Positions 35,909 to 44,890 of a stretch of 64,000 bases of DNA are shown piece by piece (position 1 is the first letter of the stretch; every line of letters begins with the position of its first letter). The notes under the pieces were generated by a model that made no database searches, was not told the DNA's origin, and worked only from the letters and a program-made list of their open reading frames with translations. The DNA is taken from assembly GCF_027913035.1 (NCBI RefSeq), contig NZ_CP115778.1, positions 18,829 through 82,828 of the forward strand, read 5' to 3'. Both the position numbers and the translations under genes were made by a program. Source of the DNA: Paracoccus albus (GTDB lineage Bacteria; Pseudomonadota; Alphaproteobacteria; Rhodobacterales; Rhodobacteraceae).

Positions 35909-36790
35909 TTAGACCTTCTTTGCATAAATTTGGGCCAGCAGGCCTTGCGGACGGATCAACAGCACCAGGAACATGATCAAGTAGGCCCCAATTCCTTTGA
36001 GGGTCGGGAACATGATATCGAAAAACGGTTCCGTCACACCGATAAGCAAGCAACCGATCACCGCACCGGGGATGGAGCCGAAACCACCGACAATTGCCCC
36101 TGCAAATGCCTTGAACCCGATAAAACCCATCTGCGTCGAAACCAACGTCATTGGCCCCAGGAGCAACCCGGCAATCCCGCCAAAAATCGCGGACATTGCC
36201 CAGATCGAGGATGTCAGCCGTTTCACAGGAATACCCATGTAGAACGCTGCTAACTGATTCAGGGACAACGCCTGCATGGCGATACCCTGCCGAGCGTAAC
36301 GGAAAAACAGGTACAGCGCGCTGGCGACAACCGCGGTGACAACAATCGACAGCACGCTGGCCCAAGAAATGATCACTGGGCCCAGTGTAAGATTGCCATC
36401 AACCGGAGCAGGCAACAAATAGTTGCCAAACCCCCAAATTATCCCTGCAACCGCCCTGAGCGCGATACCCAATGCCAGCGTCAGGATAAAGACAGTGAAC
36501 ACCGGCTGGCCCGTCAGGCGCCGCACCACAAGCGCTTCGACGCCGTAGCCGAATGCGCCCATGAAGGCCAATGTCAACATGGCACCCAGCCAGTAGGGCA
36601 TCCCCATCAGCACGATGAACTGATACCCGACAAATGCACCCAGCATCATGAATTCGCCTTGGGCAAAATTCACCTGCTCAGTCGCCTTATACACAAGCAC
36701 CAGACCAATCGCGATCAGGCTATAAAGGCACCCTTGTGACAGGCCGACCACAAAAAGCTGCATCGCATCGGCAAAAGACAAGGCAGTCAC
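35909..36790 (-). CDS. livH: LivH-type permease
   Basis: 293 residues, about eight membrane helices, opening with LFVVGLSQGCLYSLIAIGLVL-type sequence and containing VNFAQGEFMMLGAFVGY and the MGIPVKRLTSSIWAMSAIFGG loop of LivH proteins. Second permease subunit of the importer. Overlaps the racemase gene by four bases, tying transport and catabolism into one transcript. Confidence 0.92.
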   Translation of the reverse strand: MTALSFADAMQLFVVGLSQGCLYSLIAIGLVLVYKATEQVNFAQGEFMMLGAFVGYQFIVLMGMPYWLGAMLTLAFMGAFGYGVEALVVRRLTGQPVFTVFILTLALGIALRAVAGIIWGFGNYLLPAPVDGNLTLGPVIISWASVLSIVVTAVVASALYLFFRYARQGIAMQALSLNQLAAFYMGIPVKRLTSSIWAMSAIFGGIAGLLLGPMTLVSTQMGFIGFKAFAGAIVGGFGSIPGAVIGCLLIGVTEPFFDIMFPTLKGIGAYLIMFLVLLIRPQGLLAQIYAKKV

Positions 36791-37902
36791 GCGTTGTTCC
36801 CCCAGTGTTCAAGGATTTCATCAAGGCTGATTTCTCCCGCATCTCCGGTCGTCGGTGTGTCGGGTTGTGTTCGCGAGAATCGCGGTGCGGGGGCCGGCAT
36901 CTCGATGCCACCTACTGTGACAAAGCTGCCCCGGGCGCGATTATGAGCATGATCCGATGCGTCAGCCAGAGAAACCACAGGTGCGAAACACGCGTCGCTG
37001 CCTTCCAGAATATCGCACCATTCCTGTTGGGTCGCAGTCAGGAATATCTCCGTAAGCGCGTCCATCATTCCGGCCTGCGCGTTGGGTGCGTATTGATCGG
37101 CAAAGCGCGGATCGTCTGTGAGGCCCAGAAGTGCCAGAAGTTCGGCAAAAAATTGTGGTTCGAGACATCCGACGGAGACATATTTGCCATCGCCTGTTTT
37201 ATAACAGCGATACCAGGCGACGCCGCCATTGATAAAATCACCGGACCGCCTGTCGGTCCACGCGCCACCGGCGGCCAAGCCGTGCTGCATAGTCATCAGC
37301 AGGTTAACCCCATCCGTCATCGCCGCGTCGACCACTTGGCCTTGTCCTGTCGCGCGCGCATGGGTCAGCGCCGCGAGTATCCCAAGGTTCAGCATCATTG
37401 CACCACCGCCCTGATCCGCGATCAGGTTCATGGGTGGGGGGGGCGGGCGGTCTGCTTCGCCCAAACCCCAGATCGCACCGGTGATCGCGGCGTAATTCAT
37501 GTCGTGTCCCGCTGCATGTGCAAGCGGCCCGTCCTGTCCCCATCCGGTCAACCGACCATAGACCAGCGCCGGATTGCGCGCATGAACCTGATCCGGCCCA
37601 AACCCAAGCTTCTCCATTTTACCGGGTCTGAACCCTTCGATCAGGACCTCGGCACGTTCGATCAACTGCCAAAGCCGGTCGACATCACCGTTCTGTGTCA
37701 GATCAAGTGTCAAGCTGCGACGAGAGCGGTTGAGCAGGTTGTATTTCGCATCAATCGGTAGGGGAAACGTCTGACCCGGCCGCGCAATGCGCACCACTTC
37801 AGCGCCTAGATCAGCCAGATGCATCGCAGCAAACGGCGCAGGGCCAAGACCCGCCATTTCAACAATGCGTACACCTTTGAGGGGACCTGAGCGTTGCAAC
37901 AT
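36787..37902 (-). CDS. Alpha-methylacyl-CoA racemase (CaiB/BaiF fold)
   Basis: 371 residues from the ATG at 37902. It belongs to the class III CoA-transferase fold, and the racemase residues are all visible: His133 in AGHDMNY, Asp163 in NLIADQGGG and Glu248 in GCLEPQF, each seven residues later than His126, Asp156 and Glu241 of the Mycobacterium racemase. It should invert the 2-methyl centre of branched acyl-CoAs so that a stereospecific dehydrogenase can act. This makes methyl-branched acids the likely substrate class of the whole operon. Confidence 0.88.
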   Translation of the reverse strand: MLQRSGPLKGVRIVEMAGLGPAPFAAMHLADLGAEVVRIARPGQTFPLPIDAKYNLLNRSRRSLTLDLTQNGDVDRLWQLIERAEVLIEGFRPGKMEKLGFGPDQVHARNPALVYGRLTGWGQDGPLAHAAGHDMNYAAITGAIWGLGEADRPPPPPMNLIADQGGGAMMLNLGILAALTHARATGQGQVVDAAMTDGVNLLMTMQHGLAAGGAWTDRRSGDFINGGVAWYRCYKTGDGKYVSVGCLEPQFFAELLALLGLTDDPRFADQYAPNAQAGMMDALTEIFLTATQQEWCDILEGSDACFAPVVSLADASDHAHNRARGSFVTVGGIEMPAPAPRFSRTQPDTPTTGDAGEISLDEILEHWGNNA

Positions 37903-37906
37903 CGCC

Positions 37907-38680
37907 CTATCTCGCCTGCAGGCGCGTGGCAGCATCGAGCCGCACGGTTTCGCCGTTCATATATGAATTCTCAATCAGAAAGGCGCAGCAATGAGCGAAT
38001 TCTTCCATCCGGCCGACACGCTTGGGCGCTTCGACAGAGGCTTCGAGGTTTGCGATCACGTTCTCGGGCAGCGACATGACCATCGGCGTGCCGAACAGGC
38101 CGGGTGCAATCGCGTTGACGCGAATGCCCTTGGCACCCAGTTCGCGCGCGGCAGGCAGGTTAAGGCCCATCACCCCCGCCTTTGACGACGAATAAGCCGG
38201 CTGGCCGATTTGCCCTTCCATCGCAGCACCAGAGGAGACGTTGACAACAACACCGCGCTCTTCGCCGTTTTCGGGTTCATTCAACAACATCCTCTGAACA
38301 GCTTTGCTCATTACGTTGAATGTGCCGACGAGATTGATATCAACCGTGCGGCGGAATGTGTCGAGCGACGCGGCCTTGCCGTCACGGTCGATCACTTTCA
38401 TCGGGCTGACGACCCCGGCACAGTTGATGCACCCATGCAGCGCACCGAATTTTGAAACCACGGCGTCAATTGCCGCGTCCACGCCTTCATCGTCGGTCAC
38501 ATCGACGTTGCAGAACATTGCGTTCGAAGCACCCAGTTCCTTGACCAGCGCATCGCCAGCGTCCTGCGACATATCGAAAATACCAATCTTGGCACCGCGT
38601 GCTCGCAGATATTTCGCCGTCGCCGCGCCAAGACCCGATGCCCCGCCGGTGATGATGATTGTCTTGCCTTCGATTTCCAT
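37907..38680 (-). CDS. Short-chain dehydrogenase, 3-hydroxyacyl-CoA type
   Basis: 257 residues from the ATG at 38680. NAD-binding TGGASGLGAAT near residue 12, the NxAG-like INCAGV, catalytic Ser in VNVSSG and the Tyr-Lys pair in QPAYSSSKAG. The overall pattern is that of HSD17B10-like enzymes, which oxidise 3-hydroxy-2-methylacyl-CoA and related intermediates. It lies five bases from the racemase gene, fitting the third step of beta-oxidation in this operon. Confidence 0.88.
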   Translation of the reverse strand: MEIEGKTIIITGGASGLGAATAKYLRARGAKIGIFDMSQDAGDALVKELGASNAMFCNVDVTDDEGVDAAIDAVVSKFGALHGCINCAGVVSPMKVIDRDGKAASLDTFRRTVDINLVGTFNVMSKAVQRMLLNEPENGEERGVVVNVSSGAAMEGQIGQPAYSSSKAGVMGLNLPAARELGAKGIRVNAIAPGLFGTPMVMSLPENVIANLEASVEAPKRVGRMEEFAHCCAFLIENSYMNGETVRLDAATRLQAR

Positions 38681-38688
38681 GACCGCTC

Positions 38689-39825
38689 CTATTTGAATGC
38701 CTGCACGCCGGTAAGTACCCGTGCGATCAGCAATTTTTGTATTTCTGTAGTCCCGTCCGGGATCGGCCCGATAATGGCCTCGCGCGCCAGCCGTTCGACG
38801 ATAAAATCGGTGGTGACACCGTTGCCACCGTGGATCTGCACTGCTTGGCGCGTTGCGTTCACTGCGATTTCCGTGCCGTACCATTTGGCCATTGCACATT
38901 CCTTGTCGCAGCGTTCGCCGCGGTCGATCATGCCAGCGGCACGGAAGGTCAAAAGCCGCGCAGCATCAATCTCTGTGGCCATTACGGCGATCTTGTCTGC
39001 GATGAGCTGGTGACCCGCTATCTGCTTGCCGTGCTGGCTGCGTTCCTGCGCATATCTGATCGACTCTTCCAACGCGCGCCGTGCCAGGGAAATTCCCCAC
39101 ATGGCCATGTGAACGCGCGCCCGTTCAAACACCACAAGCGTTTGCTGCAAGCCGCGGCCGACCTCGCCTATCGTGTTTGCAATCGGCACACGCACGTCAT
39201 CAAGAAAGATCTGTGCCGTGGATTGTGCGTTCAGACCCATTTTTTTGATGTCGCGGGTTTCATAGCCATGCTCTTTGCGATCCACTAGAATATGGGTCAG
39301 GCCCTCATCGGTGGCGCAGGTGCATATCAGGAAATCCGAAAAGCGACCATTGGTGATCCAGGTCTTTTCGCCATTGATCACCCAGTCATCGCCGTCCCGC
39401 CGCGCTCGGGTTTTGACCGCGGCCACATCGGACCCGACATTTGGTTCCGATATGCCCATCGACGCGGTAATTTCACCGGCAAGCAACGGACCGATATATT
39501 TTTCGCGAATCTCATCCGACCCGAGCTTCAACAGAATCTCACCTGCCACCACGTTGATCAGAATGGGCAGCGCGATTTCTATTGCAGTAACACCAACCTC
39601 TTCGAACAGCATCAGGTGGGTGGTCCAATCCAGCCCCATACCGCCCGCTTCTTCGGGATGCGGGGCCGATGTCAGACCGAACTCGGCAAGTCGCGTCATG
39701 AAACCCTGAATGACTTCTTTCTCGAACGGCGCATCCTTAACCTTCAGGTATTCCGGTTCGATCTGGTCATCCAGAAACCGGCGCAAGGAATCGCAAGCCA
39801 TTATCTGCTCTTCGGTTTTGAACAT
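38689..39825 (-). CDS. Acyl-CoA dehydrogenase, branched-chain-like active site
   Basis: 378 residues with the flavin-binding signatures MGISEPNVGSDVAA and WITNG and the C-terminal QIHGGNGVTTDFIVERLARE. The glutamate of medium-chain enzymes (IYEGT) is replaced by Asp357 (IPDGT), while Glu234 in VFERARVHMA sits where isovaleryl-CoA and long-chain dehydrogenases carry their catalytic base. It should make the 2,3-double bond in a (branched) acyl-CoA, passing electrons to ETF. Confidence 0.9.
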   Translation of the reverse strand: MFKTEEQIMACDSLRRFLDDQIEPEYLKVKDAPFEKEVIQGFMTRLAEFGLTSAPHPEEAGGMGLDWTTHLMLFEEVGVTAIEIALPILINVVAGEILLKLGSDEIREKYIGPLLAGEITASMGISEPNVGSDVAAVKTRARRDGDDWVINGEKTWITNGRFSDFLICTCATDEGLTHILVDRKEHGYETRDIKKMGLNAQSTAQIFLDDVRVPIANTIGEVGRGLQQTLVVFERARVHMAMWGISLARRALEESIRYAQERSQHGKQIAGHQLIADKIAVMATEIDAARLLTFRAAGMIDRGERCDKECAMAKWYGTEIAVNATRQAVQIHGGNGVTTDFIVERLAREAIIGPIPDGTTEIQKLLIARVLTGVQAFK

Positions 39826-39834
39826 CTTTCGCTC

Positions 39835-41073
39835 CTAGCGCCCGAGAATAAGGATGGAGGCCACGGCCTCTTCGATACCTATCAAACCGCCGCCATTTTC
39901 CGCGATGGCGATCCGCGCACCTTCGACCTGTCGCGGTCCACATTCACCGCGCAGTTGCGCTACCAGTTCGTAAACTTGGCCCAACCCAGTCGCGCCAATC
40001 GGGTGGCCTTTGCATTCTAGCCCGCCCGACGGGTTCACCGGCACCCGCCCGCCGATGGAGGTGTCACCGCGCTCGGACGCAGCACCCCCTTCGCCAAATG
40101 GGAACAGCCCAAGGTTTTCGATCTGGATCAACTCACCCACCGCTGTTGCGTCATGCACTTCGGCAACTGATACGTCTTGGGGACCGATACCGGCGATTTC
40201 ATATGCCCGCCGTGCCGCAATCGCGGTCAGGTGTTTCTCATAATCCTCCGGCGCGCGGTTTGATCCGGTCTGGATCACGCTGGCGCGCACTTCGATGGCA
40301 CGATCCCGGCTGATCCCGAACTTTTTCAATCCGGCCTCGGTCATCAGAACCGCAGCGGCACCGCCATCGCTCATCGGGGCGCACATTGGCAAGGTCAAAG
40401 GATAAGTGATCGGTGGTGCGCTTAATATTTCGTCAATGGTATACGGCGCGCGGAATTGCGCCTTTTCATTTTCAACCGAATGCATGTGGTTCTTTGCTGC
40501 AATCGCAGCAATCTGTTTTTGGGTCGTGCCGAACGTGCGCATATGCGCCAGCCCGAACGCTCCGTAAATCGCCATAAAGACTGAAAACGGCTTGTCCGAA
40601 GTAGTGTCATTCGGCACGTCGATGCCTTTGCCCAGCGCAATCAGTTTTTCGGTATTTTCCTCAACGGTGGACACATCCCAAGCGCCATCGAAGAGACTGA
40701 ACATCTTAGCTTTATCACCTATCCACATTTTTTCGGCCCCAACGGCCAAAGCCACGTCACCCTCGCCTGCTTTGAGAAATTGAGCCGCAAGGTTCAACGC
40801 GGTTGACCCGCTGGCACATGCATTTTCGACGTTTACCATCGGGATGCCTTCAAATCCCATCTCGCGCAGGGTGATCTGGCCCGGGATCATCAACTGCGCC
40901 TCAAGATGTCGCTGTGTTGTGTTCGCGTAGTAGGCAGCCTGAATGTCATCCTTGCCAATGCCGGCGTCCGCCATCGCGCCATCGACAGCTTCGCGGGTCA
41001 GCGACTTTACCGTTGCCCCGTCGAGGCGTCCCATCTTGGTCATCGCGACCCCGGCAATGTAAACCTTTGTCAT
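39835..41073 (-). CDS. SCP-x/acetyl-CoA acetyltransferase-type thiolase
   Basis: 412 residues. The nucleophile is Cys86 in NVENACASGS and the histidine motif is CKGHPIGATGLGQ near the C-terminus; the second usual cysteine motif is replaced by ENGGG, as in SCP-x-type thiolases. These cleave 3-ketoacyl-CoAs including 2-methyl-branched ones, consistent with the racemase in the same operon. It begins 12 bases after the crotonase-like gene. Confidence 0.88.
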   Translation of the reverse strand: MTKVYIAGVAMTKMGRLDGATVKSLTREAVDGAMADAGIGKDDIQAAYYANTTQRHLEAQLMIPGQITLREMGFEGIPMVNVENACASGSTALNLAAQFLKAGEGDVALAVGAEKMWIGDKAKMFSLFDGAWDVSTVEENTEKLIALGKGIDVPNDTTSDKPFSVFMAIYGAFGLAHMRTFGTTQKQIAAIAAKNHMHSVENEKAQFRAPYTIDEILSAPPITYPLTLPMCAPMSDGGAAAVLMTEAGLKKFGISRDRAIEVRASVIQTGSNRAPEDYEKHLTAIAARRAYEIAGIGPQDVSVAEVHDATAVGELIQIENLGLFPFGEGGAASERGDTSIGGRVPVNPSGGLECKGHPIGATGLGQVYELVAQLRGECGPRQVEGARIAIAENGGGLIGIEEAVASILILGR

Positions 41074-41085
41074 TTCAATCTTCGC

Positions 41086-41874
41086 TCATGTGCCGGTGAA
41101 AACCGGCTTTCGTTTTTCATTGAATGCGGCAAGTCCTTCGGCCGCATCGTTGGATTTCAGATGTTCGCGCAGCACGGCAAGTTCCTGTCTCAGCGCCTCC
41201 ACCTGCGTCATTTCGATGGATGCATTGGCTACCCGCTTCATCTGCGACAGGACCAGCGGGCTTTTGGTCGCCAGCAACTGGCTGAACTCGTGCAGCCGCG
41301 CTTCAAGCGCGTCATCACCAACCACTTCCTGCACCAGCCCCATGCGCATCAATTCGCGCGCTGGTAGACTTTGGCCCGAAAACAAGAGGTATTTCGCGTT
41401 TGCGAGTCCGATCCGGCACGGCAAGACAGCAGCGCCGCCTGCGCCAGGGAACACACCAAAATTCGAATGAGCATCGCCAATTCTAGCGCTCTCGCCCGCA
41501 ATCAGCACATCGCAACACATCGCGAGTTCCAACCCGCCCGCAACGGTAATGCCATTCAGCCCGCCGATCACCGGTGTCGGCAAATCACGCAGCGCTTGGA
41601 ACGTAGCGCCGATAGCGTCCAGAAAATCACCCTTTTGCGTATCGGCATCATCCAGACCAGCGAGGACTTCCTTCAGATTGGCACCGGCGCAAAACGCACG
41701 CCCCGCAGCCGTCAGCACAATTGCGCGCACCTGTTTTGCCACAGCGATCTCTCTTATCGCGGCGCGCAGTTCCCCAATGAGGTCGACAGAAAGTGCATTA
41801 AGACTGTTGGCCCTGTTCAACGTCAGCCACGCAACCGGACCACGGTATTCGACCAGTACATTTGCTTGAGTCAT
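41086..41874 (-). CDS. Crotonase-superfamily protein, first gene of the operon
   Basis: 262 residues with the crotonase fold signatures FCAGANLKEV (oxyanion hole), GGLNGITVAGGLELAMCCD and FPGAGG. Aligned without gaps to mitochondrial enoyl-CoA hydratase across this core, both catalytic glutamates are replaced: Glu144 by His136 and Glu164 by Tyr162. It may therefore be an isomerase, hydrolase or a hydratase using another mechanism; the name enoyl-CoA hydratase should be taken cautiously. It follows the operator at 41890 and opens the operon. Confidence 0.85.
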   Translation of the reverse strand: MTQANVLVEYRGPVAWLTLNRANSLNALSVDLIGELRAAIREIAVAKQVRAIVLTAAGRAFCAGANLKEVLAGLDDADTQKGDFLDAIGATFQALRDLPTPVIGGLNGITVAGGLELAMCCDVLIAGESARIGDAHSNFGVFPGAGGAAVLPCRIGLANAKYLLFSGQSLPARELMRMGLVQEVVGDDALEARLHEFSQLLATKSPLVLSQMKRVANASIEMTQVEALRQELAVLREHLKSNDAAEGLAAFNEKRKPVFTGT

Positions 41875-41889
41875 GCGCGCGTCTTTCTA

Positions 41890-41909
41890 TTTACTTATCA
41901 GTAAGTAAA
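41890..41909. promoter_or_regulatory. TetR-type operator of the acyl-CoA operon
   Basis: TTTACTTA and TAAGTAAA form a perfect 8-bp inverted repeat with a four-base spacer, 16 bases before the crotonase-like start, in an AT-rich promoter region. Size and symmetry suit the TetR-family protein encoded as the last gene of the operon. No second copy was seen inside the operon. Confidence 0.7.
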
Positions 41910-42162
41910 CAAAAATATGTAATCGAATCAAGAACTGATTTACGTTAAATTACATAGGCTTGCAGGTGGTCGGTTTCTCCCGTCCGGTTTGACCGGAGAA
42001 TCATCAATCCGGCGACATCAAGATATTGCGTTCCCCAATGATGCGCGCGACGTAAAAAAGACAGTGCCCCACGGGGTGGTGTAGGTTCTGGCTGAGGTGG
42101 TCACCGGCGAAGTTCCGGTAAGGTCTGGTTGCTGACACCAACCCGGACTGGAGATTCCACCG

Positions 42163-42483
42163 ATGACCAATGACATGATGAACCTGCGCGACCTCGTGGA
42201 GAAGACCCCCGATGCGGATCTGCTGCGCGAGATGATCGGCTTTGCCGCCGAACGGCTGATGGAGCTGGAGGTCGGCGCCGCGACTGGCGCAGCCTATGGC
42301 GAGAAAGATCCGATGCGGCGGGCGCAGCGCAACGGCTACCGCGACCGAGACTGGGAGACCCGAGCTGGGACGGTCGAGTTACGCATCCCGAAGCTGCGCA
42401 AAGGCAGCTACTTTCCAGGCTTCCTCGAACCGCGGCGGATGGCAGAGAAGGCCCTAACGGCGGTGATCCAAGAAGCATATGTT
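42163..42483 (+). pseudogene. IS256-family transposase, N-terminal fragment
   Basis: About 107 residues of an IS256/mutator-type transposase: [69 protein letters not shown]. After QEAYV the family continues with a GVSTR motif; here it changes to unrelated sequence, so all catalytic residues are missing. The left terminus probably lies near 42059, where GTGCCCCACGGGG-like sequence occurs. The frame stays open into the next block, making a chimeric ORF. Confidence 0.8.
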
Positions 42484-42755
42484 CGACTCGGACGACTGGA
42501 GTTCGACTTCGAGCAGACGTCTGGTGCGAGTATCCGTCTCAAGATTCGGAAGGTAGACGGCTTCGACAGGGATGGTCGGCAAGCCGAAATCCTCAAAATC
42601 TGCCGGCAGTCTGAGAACCTCACGGTCTATTTCGACACGGGCCACACGTTCTCGCGTGGTCATTTCTACGAAATGAGGTTCAGAGATGCGAGGTTTTCGG
42701 ACTGGCATTGGGTCTCGATGGCGCAGGATGATACCGCCTTCTGGCAAGAGAAGGA
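42484..42755. other. Unassigned block fused to the IS256 fragment
   Basis: Both strands are open here. The plus frame, continuous with the IS256 fragment, reads [20 protein letters not shown] and [18 protein letters not shown], which looks like a piece of a real protein; the minus frame is less convincing. It ends where the ISKra4-like element begins, so it may be a gene fragment cut by both insertions. Confidence 0.35.
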
Positions 42756-42778
42756 GAGTACCGCAAAGAGTGGGGCAA

Positions 42779-44164
42779 TCATGCAGCCATTCCGGTTTCT
42801 GACGAAGATTTCAGCGCCGGATGCCATTGCTCGAACTTGGTGCGCAGCGTGCCATCGAGCACCCGAGTTCGGGTTTGCAGCATGAGGTGCGCGCCTCGTT
42901 TTGACCAGCGCATCTGTTGACGCTTGCCGAAGCGCTTTCCAACGACGGTGTTGACGGTGCTTTCGACAAAGCCGGTTGAAACGCGTTCACCGTACCGTCG
43001 CCTTTCCGCGTAATTCGGGATCATCGAGGCGTTGTTGGTGATATAGGTCGCGAACTCCAACGCCGCCTTTCGAAGTGCCTTGATGCTGGCATAGTCTGTC
43101 TCGACATCTTCCAGATTGATGACAAGGTCTTCAATTGCTGCATGACCATCGTGCAGGTTGCCATTCCAAAGGAAACCTTTGATCTGGCGCAGCAACCTTG
43201 CCAGTTTCTCGGCGTCCTCTTCATTGTGATGCGCCAACCCTTTCACGTATTGCTGCATCACGGTGATGCGCATGGTGATGTGGAACCAGTCCAGGATGTG
43301 CTCTGAGGCAGGTGCCATATACCGCGCCATGTTGATGAACGTGCCTCCGCCGTCGGTCATAAATGTCACCGGTTGGTTTTCCTGCCAGCCCTGATCCTTC
43401 AGAACCTCGTGCAGTCGCCGCTTGGGCTTGTCATCATGACTTTGGACAAGCCCAAGGTAGCGGCTGGGACGATCTGTGGGGATGGATTTGCCGACCGTGA
43501 CCTCGAAATGCGACTGACCAAGATCGCGGGACCGCACATAGCCGCCGTCGATGCCGACGGTGATTTGGCCTTCCGGGTTGGGAAGCTTGGCGCGCTGGTG
43601 GGGGCTGGTTTCAATGAAGCTGTAACGCTCATCAGCCAATTCTGCCTCCATCCGCGTGGCCACGCGCCCCAAATGCCTGCGGATGGTGTCTGGATTGAGC
43701 CTCACATCAATCGGCAGCACATCTTTTAACAGATCGGAAGTGACCCCGAAGGACACAAGGGAAGCCCATTTCGTCTCAAGCCAGAGCAACTCCGGGGCGA
43801 TATGGTCGGGCAAGAGTTCGTTCAGGGGGCTAAAGGTTTTGGCTGGGCTATTGTGGCACTGGCAGGAATAGAAGCGCGGACTGTCAATGGCGATGTCGCC
43901 GAAGACCGTCCGGTATCGAATTTGCCGCCATCCTTTGCCACGCAGCTTTCGATCACAGCATGTACAGCGTGCGCGTTTGATGCAAAACGCCTCGCACTGC
44001 GCGGCAACAACTTTCTGCTGGATACTCAAAAGGACGGCTTTGCCTTCCTCTATGGACAGGCCGATATCACCAGCGGCCTCAATGCCCTTGGAGAATGCGC
44101 CAATCTTGTCCGTGTGAGCGGTGCCGTCTGGCGCAGTGATAGTGACGCTGATTTCGATGTCCAT
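42779..44164 (-). CDS. ISKra4-family transposase
   Basis: 461 residues. A zinc-binding [20 protein letters not shown] region near residue 70 precedes an RNase-H-like core with [14 protein letters not shown] and [15 protein letters not shown] (two probable catalytic aspartates), then [17 protein letters not shown] and the closing [29 protein letters not shown] (abbreviated). Length and motifs match intact ISKra4-type enzymes, so this copy may be active. The stop lies within the left terminal repeat. Confidence 0.85.
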   Translation of the reverse strand: MDIEISVTITAPDGTAHTDKIGAFSKGIEAAGDIGLSIEEGKAVLLSIQQKVVAAQCEAFCIKRARCTCCDRKLRGKGWRQIRYRTVFGDIAIDSPRFYSCQCHNSPAKTFSPLNELLPDHIAPELLWLETKWASLVSFGVTSDLLKDVLPIDVRLNPDTIRRHLGRVATRMEAELADERYSFIETSPHQRAKLPNPEGQITVGIDGGYVRSRDLGQSHFEVTVGKSIPTDRPSRYLGLVQSHDDKPKRRLHEVLKDQGWQENQPVTFMTDGGGTFINMARYMAPASEHILDWFHITMRITVMQQYVKGLAHHNEEDAEKLARLLRQIKGFLWNGNLHDGHAAIEDLVINLEDVETDYASIKALRKAALEFATYITNNASMIPNYAERRRYGERVSTGFVESTVNTVVGKRFGKRQQMRWSKRGAHLMLQTRTRVLDGTLRTKFEQWHPALKSSSETGMAA

Positions 44165-44190
44165 CTTCCGGGTCCTGCCTGCCTGCTTGA

Positions 44191-44811
44191 TTATTTTGGT
44201 TCTGAATCTCTCGCCCGCATGATCGTCTGCCGACTGGTGCCCATGTCGCGGGCGATGGAGGAAACTGCCTCGCCACCGGCGATCCGTTCACGGACTAGCG
44301 CATGCTCATCAGCCGAAAGGGTTGATGGGCGCCCCAGTGTTTTGCCTTGCGCTTTCGCACGTGCCAGCCCCGATTGCGTGCGCTCAATCAGCAGGTCGCG
44401 CTCAAACTGGGCAACCGCGTTGATCACACCCATCGTCAGCTTGCCCGCAGAACTGGTCAGATCCACGCCACCCAATGCAAGGCAATGCACACGGATGCCC
44501 AGGGTTTCCAGCTTGGTCACGGTGGTGCTGACATCAATCGCATCACGCCCCAGCCTGTCCAACTTGGTTACGACAAGAACATCGCCGCGTTCCATCTTGT
44601 CGAGAAGACGCGCAAATCCCTTCCGATGCGCTATGGCCTGTGACCCTGAAACAGTTTCGGCGATTATCCGGTGCGGCTCCACCACAAATCCCGCAGCGAC
44701 AATCTCCCGGATCTGGTTCTCGGGGTCCTGTTCGATTGTCGATACTCTGGCATAGGCAAATGTTCTGGTCACAGGGCTGCTGTTCTGTCCGGAAATGTCG
44801 TCCAGAATCAT
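44191..44811 (-). CDS. Serine recombinase (resolvase type)
   Basis: 206 residues: catalytic serine in FAYARVSTIEQDPENQ, the VTKLDRLGRDAIDV and ERDLLIERTQSGLARAKAQG motifs and a C-terminal Hin-like helix-turn-helix (SSIARDMGTSRQTIMRARD). This is the small resolvase/invertase layout. It lies 26 bases upstream of the transposase gene in the same element and would resolve cointegrates or dimers at the dyads just upstream. Confidence 0.9.
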   Translation of the reverse strand: MILDDISGQNSSPVTRTFAYARVSTIEQDPENQIREIVAAGFVVEPHRIIAETVSGSQAIAHRKGFARLLDKMERGDVLVVTKLDRLGRDAIDVSTTVTKLETLGIRVHCLALGGVDLTSSAGKLTMGVINAVAQFERDLLIERTQSGLARAKAQGKTLGRPSTLSADEHALVRERIAGGEAVSSIARDMGTSRQTIMRARDSEPK

Positions 44812-44844
44812 ACACCTGTTCGATACCGGTTCAATGTATTTTAT

Positions 44845-44889
44845 GGACAGGCCATCATGCCCTGTCCGGAACCGAACGATTTCGGACAG
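44845..44889. promoter_or_regulatory. Probable resolution site (res)
   Basis: GGACAG, CTGTCC and GGACAG boxes alternate at 44845, 44862 and 44884. CTGTCCG (44862-44868) and CGGACAG (44883-44889) make a 28-bp dyad, the size of a resolvase subsite, directly upstream of the resolvase gene. Another TGTCCGGAA lies inside the gene near 44786. Confidence 0.5.
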
Positions 44890-44890
44890 C

